Source: Promethearchaeota archaeon
GTDB lineage: Archaea; Asgardarchaeota; Lokiarchaeia; Sigynarchaeales; SOKP01
Length of the DNA: 25,248 nt
Assembly: GCA_016839655.1 (NCBI GenBank)
Contig: JAEOTW010000348.1
Coordinates: 1 to 25,248, forward strand
Direction: 5' to 3'
In this document: one piece after another, positions 22,772 to 25,248 of the stretch
How the letters are laid out: the number at the start of each line of letters is the position of its first letter
Numbering within the stretch: position 1 is the first letter of the stretch
The notes under the pieces: model-generated
What the model saw: the letters and a program-made list of their open reading frames with translations, nothing else
Database searches by the model: none
What the model was told of the DNA's origin: nothing
Made by a program: the position numbers and the translations under genes

Positions 22772-23233
22772 ATGAATTTAAAACCACAAAAAAGGATGGC
22801 TGCTGAGATTCTCAAGTGTGGGGAGAATCGAGTCTATTTTGATCCTTATCTCATTGAAGACATCTCATTAGCTATAACTCGTGAGGATGTTCGTAATTTA
22901 ATAAAACAAGGAGCAATTCAGAAGAAATATAAACAAGGTAATTCTAAATACAGAAAAAATCTTCTACATGAAAGAAAGAAGAAAGGGAGAGCACGAGGTT
23001 TAGGTAAAAGAAAAGGAACAAAACATGCTAGAACCCCAAAGAAAAGAGCTTGGATTAGCCGAATTCGACCAATTAGAAGAGAGTTGAAAAAACTTAGGGA
23101 TCGAAAACTAATTACCAGTGCAAATTATCGAAAGTTATATAAAAATGCTAAAGGTGGCATGTTCGTTAGTGTAGCTCAATTAAATAGATATATTAAAGAG
23201 AAAGAATTAATTAGACGAGGAAGAGGACGGTAA
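22772..23233 (+). CDS. rpl19e: Ribosomal protein eL19
   Basis: Helical, very basic large-subunit protein with a long arm that forms a bridge to the small subunit. Identified from LKPQKRMAAEILKCGENRVYFDP, the basic centre RARGLGKRKGTKHARTPKKRAW and YKNAKGGMFVSVAQLNRYI. Its 153 residues match archaeal L19e. It ends two bases before uL18. Confidence 0.96.
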   Translation: MNLKPQKRMAAEILKCGENRVYFDPYLIEDISLAITREDVRNLIKQGAIQKKYKQGNSKYRKNLLHERKKKGRARGLGKRKGTKHARTPKKRAWISRIRPIRRELKKLRDRKLITSANYRKLYKNAKGGMFVSVAQLNRYIKEKELIRRGRGR

Positions 23234-23235
23234 AA

Positions 23236-23829
23236 ATGGCAAGAGGTCCAAAGTATAAAAGATCATTGCGACGTCGCGATGAGGGTAAAACAGATTATCA
23301 TAAAAGGTTAAGATTACTAAAATCTAGAAAGTTAAGAGTAGTCGTTCGAGCAACCAATAATCATATGAGAGTTCAAATTATTCAATCGAAATTAGCAGGA
23401 GATAAAGTTTTAGTTTCAGCTATCTCTAAGGAATTGCCCTTAAAGTATGACTGGAATGCAAACACAGGAAACGTCCCAGCAGCATACTTAACAGGGTATT
23501 TAGCAGGAACAAGAGCAAAAAACAATAATATTCAAGAAGCAATTTTTGATTTAGGGATTTTTTACCATAGAAATCGAGTACTTGCAGCATGTAAAGGAGT
23601 AATAGATTCAGGAGTTAATATTCCTTACCGTGAAGAATTTTTTAAGGAAAATTTAGAAGATAGAGTTAAAGGTACTCACATAGAAGATTATGCAAAAACT
23701 TTAAAATCTAATGACCCAGAAAAGTATGAACATGTATTCTCTGGTTATATAAACAAGAATAAGGTTAACCCACAGAAAATTAGCCAACTTTTTTCAAATT
23801 CATTAAAATTAATAGAAAATAAAGCTTAA
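23236..23829 (+). CDS. rpl18: Ribosomal protein uL18
   Basis: The 5S rRNA-binding protein of the central protuberance in its long archaeal form (197 residues, like eukaryotic RPL5). Visible are GPKYKRSLRRRDEGKTDYHKRLRLLKS, VVRATNNHMRVQII, TGNVPAAYLTGYLAG and the C-terminal IPYREEFFKENLEDRVKGTHI. Confidence 0.96.
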   Translation: MARGPKYKRSLRRRDEGKTDYHKRLRLLKSRKLRVVVRATNNHMRVQIIQSKLAGDKVLVSAISKELPLKYDWNANTGNVPAAYLTGYLAGTRAKNNNIQEAIFDLGIFYHRNRVLAACKGVIDSGVNIPYREEFFKENLEDRVKGTHIEDYAKTLKSNDPEKYEHVFSGYINKNKVNPQKISQLFSNSLKLIENKA

Positions 23830-23843
23830 AAAAGTGTAATATC

Positions 23844-24458
23844 ATGAGTCGATTAAGAAGTGTTGAAGAGGAATGGTTTCCTAAAACTAAATTGGGTGAA
23901 CTTGTAAAACAAGGACTCATTACCCTAGATAAAATCTTTCAAAATAATCTTGTGGTAAAGGAAAAAGAAATTATTGACATTCTTTTGCCACAATTACGTG
24001 AGGATGTAATCACCATAAAAATGGTTCAAAAAATGACCGCGAGTGGTCAAAGGAGCCGATTTAAAGCAGTTGTAATTGTAGGAGCAGACGGATTCCTAGG
24101 AGTTGGGGCGTCAAAAAGCAAAGAAGTTGGGCCTGCTATCAGAAAAGCTATTGATAAAGCAAAATTGTCTGTAGTTCCTATTATGAGAGGTTGTGGAAGT
24201 GGAGAATGTGGGTGTGGAGGTACTCATAGTATTCCATTTAAAATAGAAGGAAAATGTGGTTCTGTTAAGATTCGATTAATTCCCGCTCCTGTAGGAGTAG
24301 GATTGGCATGTGCTGATAAAGTTAAACAAGTATTAAGATTATGTGGAATTGTAGATATTTGGAGTAAAACTTTTGGTGATACAAGAACAAGTGAGAACTT
24401 AGTGAAAGCTACATTTGATGCCCTAAAAAATGCACATAAATATAATTTTAATTTGTAA
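23844..24458 (+). CDS. rps5: Ribosomal protein uS5
   Basis: Small-subunit protein at the mRNA entry site, important for fidelity. It begins with EEEWFPKTKLGELVKQG, has the S5 double-stranded RNA-binding domain (MVQKMTASGQRSRFKAVVIVG, GVGASKSKEVGPAIRKA) and the archaeal Cys-rich loop RGCGSGECGCGGTHSIPF (four Cys), then LIPAPVGVGLACAD. Length (204) is standard for archaea. Confidence 0.96.
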   Translation: MSRLRSVEEEWFPKTKLGELVKQGLITLDKIFQNNLVVKEKEIIDILLPQLREDVITIKMVQKMTASGQRSRFKAVVIVGADGFLGVGASKSKEVGPAIRKAIDKAKLSVVPIMRGCGSGECGCGGTHSIPFKIEGKCGSVKIRLIPAPVGVGLACADKVKQVLRLCGIVDIWSKTFGDTRTSENLVKATFDALKNAHKYNFNL

Positions 24459-24475
24459 ATACGAGTGGTGTATAA

Positions 24476-25000
24476 ATGGCTATGGCAAAAAAAAAGTCAA
24501 GAATTAAGGAGAAGGAATCAATTCCTAAACTCTATTTTGCAGTCCGTATTCGAGGAGCTCCCGGGATGAGGAGAAAGATATTGGACACATTAAAAATGCT
24601 TAGAATGCATAAATTAAATCATGGTGTACTGATCTGGGGAACTCCCTCATTTGAAGGAATGCTTGTTAAATGTAAAGACTATATTTCTTTTGGAGAAATC
24701 GATGAAAAAACATTGATCCGATTATTACGAGTACGAGGCAAAATTGAAGGTAATCGTACTCTAACAGAGGAATATATTAAAAGTCTAACTAGATATAAGA
24801 GTTTCAGAGAATTAGCAAAAGCTCTGATTAATGGAGAAATCCAATATCGTGAAAAAGATATATATAAAATTAAACCAGTTTTCCGATTACATCCACCAAG
24901 AAAAGGACATCGTGGAACAATAAAGAAGCATTATAATGAAGGTGGAGCACTCGGTAATGTTGGCATTTACATCAATGAATTAATTCATAAAATGTTATAA
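24476..25000 (+). CDS. rpl30: Ribosomal protein uL30
   Basis: Large-subunit protein in its long archaeal form (174 residues, like eukaryotic RPL7). FAVRIRGAPGMRRKILDTLKMLRMHKLNHGV is the core L30 fold, and the C-terminal FRLHPPRKGHRGTIKKHYNEGGALGN is the archaeal/eukaryotic part. A second in-frame ATG two codons on (24482) is an equally possible start. Confidence 0.95.
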   Translation: MAMAKKKSRIKEKESIPKLYFAVRIRGAPGMRRKILDTLKMLRMHKLNHGVLIWGTPSFEGMLVKCKDYISFGEIDEKTLIRLLRVRGKIEGNRTLTEEYIKSLTRYKSFRELAKALINGEIQYREKDIYKIKPVFRLHPPRKGHRGTIKKHYNEGGALGNVGIYINELIHKML

Positions 25001-25017
25001 TTTTAAGGTGAATAATG

Positions 25018-25248
25018 ATGACAAGAAAATTTCCTAAAAAAGTCCGGAAAATGAGAGGCAGACGCACACATGGATATGGGAGAGTAGGTCAACATAGAAA
25101 AACAGGGCAAAGAGCCGGAAAAGGAAAAACTACCCAATGGAAAAAAAGCAAAAAAAGTTACTATTTAAAACAAAAAGAACTCGGATTTCCAGATCCAGAT
25201 TGGGATTTTGGAAAGAAAGGTTTCAAGAGACCCCAGGATATTACCAGA
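25018..25248 (+). CDS. rpl15: Ribosomal protein uL15, truncated by window end
   Basis: The first 77 codons of the archaeal uL15 gene, cut by the window edge. The basic N-terminus RKFPKKVRKMRGRRTHGYGRVGQHRKTGQRAGKGK is the rRNA-binding arm, followed by KKSYYLKQKELGFPDPD, close to the archaeal/eukaryotic (RPL27A-like) version with G/GKG in place of bacterial repeats. Two ATG codons stand in a row (25015 and 25018); the second is six bases after AAGGTGA (25005-25011), matching the other genes' spacing. secY would be expected next. Confidence 0.93.
   Translation, partial: MTRKFPKKVRKMRGRRTHGYGRVGQHRKTGQRAGKGKTTQWKKSKKSYYLKQKELGFPDPDWDFGKKGFKRPQDITR

Overview
The window is an AT-rich (about 30% G+C by eye) stretch of archaeal chromosome, most probably from an Asgard archaeon (Lokiarchaeia-like). 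The archaeal assignment is firm. The right third is an archaeal-type ribosomal protein cluster with archaeal/eukaryotic-only proteins (eS4, eL32, eL19) and the RNase P protein Rnp1. The rest holds archaeal RadB- and RadA-family ATPases, Trm1 and an archaeal MptE-type pterin pyrophosphokinase. The Asgard assignment is an inference. It rests on eukaryote-like proteins: an OSTC/Ost3-like oligosaccharyltransferase subunit, an RPC34-like protein with the four-cysteine C-terminal motif, and a protein ending in a C4HC3 PHD/RING-like finger.

Layout. Positions 1-1920 (minus strand) hold two tandem paralogous membrane acyltransferases of the HGSNAT type, the first cut by the window edge, with a doubtful small membrane ORF between them. 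Positions 2001-3589 hold a divergent pair, a RuvC-like RNase H-fold protein and a RadB-like ATPase. Positions 3717-8047 hold RNA modification and information-processing genes: trm1, an FtsJ/RlmE 2'-O-methyltransferase, the RPC34-like protein, a RadA/Rad51 paralogue and mptE. Positions 8174-15779 are mixed metabolism and membrane functions: a GcvH-like lipoyl carrier, the OSTC-like protein, a PepD (M20C) peptidase, a GATase1-like protein with a C4HC3 finger, a 2[4Fe-4S] ferredoxin, a beta-propeller protein, a small membrane protein, and a ribokinase followed by a mannose-6-phosphate-isomerase-like cupin.

Positions 16006-25248 form one tightly packed plus-strand block: uS19, uL22, uS3, uL29, Rnp1, uS17, uL14, uL24, eS4, uL5, uS14, uS8, uL6, eL32, eL19, uL18, uS5, uL30 and the start of uL15. 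Gaps are a few bases, or genes overlap as ATGA, which implies polycistronic transcription. The usual upstream genes (uL3, uL4, uL23, uL2) are not beside it, so the S10-type cluster is split just before uS19.

The observations most worth checking are: the uS14 gene, which has no ATG/GTG/TTG and appears to start at ATA behind a good Shine-Dalgarno sequence; the zinc finger fused to an RPC34-like protein; the OSTC-like subunit; the GATase-like/C4HC3 fusion; the RuvC-like/RadB divergent pair with a RadA paralogue nearby; and a perfect inverted repeat upstream of the ribokinase. I saw no CRISPR array, tRNA, rRNA or insertion sequence.
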